Part shown: in pieces, positions 24,608-25,260 of the stretch | Layout: the number at the start of each line of letters is the position of its first letter | Numbering within the stretch: position 1 is the first letter of the stretch | DNA from: Bacteroidota bacterium | Lineage (GTDB): Bacteria > Bacteroidota > Bacteroidia > Chitinophagales > Chitinophagaceae | Assembly (NCBI GenBank): GCA_023430465.1 | Contig: JAEZAM010000078.1 | Location: 1 to 25,260 of the forward strand | DNA length: 25,260 bases | Reading direction: 5' to 3' | Made by a program: the position numbers and the translations under genes | The notes under the pieces: model-generated | What the model was told of the DNA's origin: nothing | What the model saw: the letters and a program-made list of their open reading frames with translations, nothing else | The model's database searches: none

Positions 24608-25189
24608 TCAGAGGATACGAAGTGATTTTTTGATCAGCTCCTCAACCACCAGACCGGGTTCTGAGACCAGGGTCTTTTTTATAGCCTGCTCAGCAGCCGC
24701 CCGATTGATGCCCAGGGCTGTCAGAGCATTTAACGCATCCTGTTGCAAAGTATTGTTTTTCATAGGGGAATTATTTGATTCGATGGGGTGTCGTGAAAGC
24801 TTGTCTTTCAACTCCAAAACGATCCTTTCGGCCGTTTTTTTACCGATGCCTTTTATGCCTTCCAGGGTACGGGCATCGTTGGAAATAATGGCCCTGGTAA
24901 GTTCCTCCGGTTTCATGTAGGAAAGCATGACCCTGGCAGTCGATGCACCTATCCCGGATACGCTGAAAAGCAGCAAAAACATCTCTTTTTCCGCCAGTTC
25001 AGCAAAACCATAGAGAATGTGAGCGTCTTCCCGGACAATAAGTGCCGTGTGCAGCATTCCCTTTTCCAGGTGCTGGATACTGGTAAACGTATTCAGGCTG
25101 ATCTGCACCTCATATCCTACCCCGCCTACTTCGATCTGGACCATGGCCGGGCTCTTGTACACAAAATCACCTTTCAGGAAAGCTATCAT
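24608..25189 (-). CDS. ruvA: Holliday junction branch-migration protein RuvA
   Basis: RuvA binds four-way DNA junctions and loads the RuvB motor during recombinational repair. The 193-residue product has the N-terminal OB fold (1-62, starting MIAFLKGDFVY), two helix-hairpin-helix motifs (SGIGASTARVMLSY about 78-91 and IKGIGKKTAERIVLELKDKL about 112-131), a variable linker (about 132-146) and the C-terminal RuvB-binding three-helix domain (about 148-193). The frame stays open 16 codons further upstream, but the start at 25189 matches the family N-terminus and sits right after a promoter-like box. It precedes sprA by 40 nt, so the two genes are probably co-transcribed. Confidence 0.96.
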   Translation of the reverse strand: MIAFLKGDFVYKSPAMVQIEVGGVGYEVQISLNTFTSIQHLEKGMLHTALIVREDAHILYGFAELAEKEMFLLLFSVSGIGASTARVMLSYMKPEELTRAIISNDARTLEGIKGIGKKTAERIVLELKDKLSRHPIESNNSPMKNNTLQQDALNALTALGINRAAAEQAIKKTLVSEPGLVVEELIKKSLRIL

Positions 25190-25193
25190 GCCG

Positions 25194-25201
25194 CGAAAGT
25201 A
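25194..25201 (-). promoter_or_regulatory. Candidate -7 promoter box for ruvA-sprA
   Basis: On the minus strand TACTTTCG differs from TAnnTTTG at one position and ends 4 nt before the ruvA ATG. The same octamer occurs at 8340-8347 upstream of the small exported protein gene. The closeness to the ATG repeats the arrangement seen at guaB. Confidence 0.4.
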
Positions 25202-25239
25202 AACGATTTGGTGAATTTCGAATGGTTTTAAACCCACAC

Positions 25240-25260
25240 GCTGGGTGCTGGGGGCTGGGG
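25240..25260. repeat. Three tandem 7-bp repeats at the right edge (GCTGGGT, GCTGGGG, GCTGGGG)
   Basis: Two exact heptamers and one with a single change run exactly to the window end, so the array may continue. It lies about 40 bp upstream of the ruvA promoter-like box. The 50 bp between it and ruvA hold no recognised gene. Confidence 0.65.

Overview
The window looks like chromosomal DNA from a member of the Bacteroidota, most likely a Chitinophagaceae-like lineage. The lineage-level evidence is a full-length SprA (type IX secretion, T9SS, translocon), a secreted protein ending in a T9SS type B sorting domain, and Bacteroidota-type -7 promoter boxes (TAnnTTTG) instead of sigma-70 boxes. The genus call is inference. 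No phage, IS element, CRISPR array, tRNA or rRNA was found.

Layout. (1) Positions 1-151, minus strand: the first 50 codons of a collagen-like lipoprotein, cut by the window edge. (2) 297-8210, plus strand: six closely spaced genes: guaB (IMP dehydrogenase), a 5'(3')-deoxyribonucleotidase, lnt (apolipoprotein N-acyltransferase), an alpha/beta hydrolase, an 874-residue PKD/Ig-like T9SS cargo protein, and a YdfG-like short-chain dehydrogenase. (3) 8405-8908, plus strand: a small exported protein of unknown function. (4) 8909-16972, minus strand: a surface-polysaccharide/amino-sugar cluster read from right to left. Its order is WbpB-like oxidoreductase, WbpD-like acetyltransferase, WbpE-like aminotransferase, NeuD/PglD-like acyltransferase, polyprenyl-phosphate-type GT2 glycosyltransferase, SMR/EamA-type small membrane protein, extended-SDR epimerase and a second DegT-family aminotransferase. 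A clear intrinsic terminator follows, and beyond it lies a nucleotide-sugar dehydrogenase with an unusual active site. (5) 16973-17328: a 356-bp intergenic leader with a candidate promoter and a perfect inverted repeat. (6) 17329-25189, minus strand: ruvA followed 40 nt later by the very large sprA gene.

How the genes fit together. The wbpB-wbpD-wbpE trio is the known route from UDP-GlcNAcA to UDP-GlcNAc(3NAc)A. The GT2 enzyme next to a four-helix SMR-type protein recalls the ArnC plus ArnE/ArnF arrangement, in which a sugar is loaded on undecaprenyl phosphate and flipped. The cluster therefore probably builds and exports one or two N-acylated amino sugars for a cell-surface glycan. SprA would export proteins such as the CTD-bearing cargo encoded at 4790-7414, and type B cargo is often attached to the surface. 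Lnt and the collagen-like lipoprotein add to the cell-envelope theme.

I did not find a convincing wholly new system. The points most worth a second look are the altered active site of the dehydrogenase (8909-10183), the terminator in front of it, the GT2/SMR pair, promoter boxes placed so close to guaB and ruvA that their mRNAs should be leaderless, the leader of the polysaccharide operon, a highly charged insert in SprA, and three short tandem repeats in or beside intergenic gaps.
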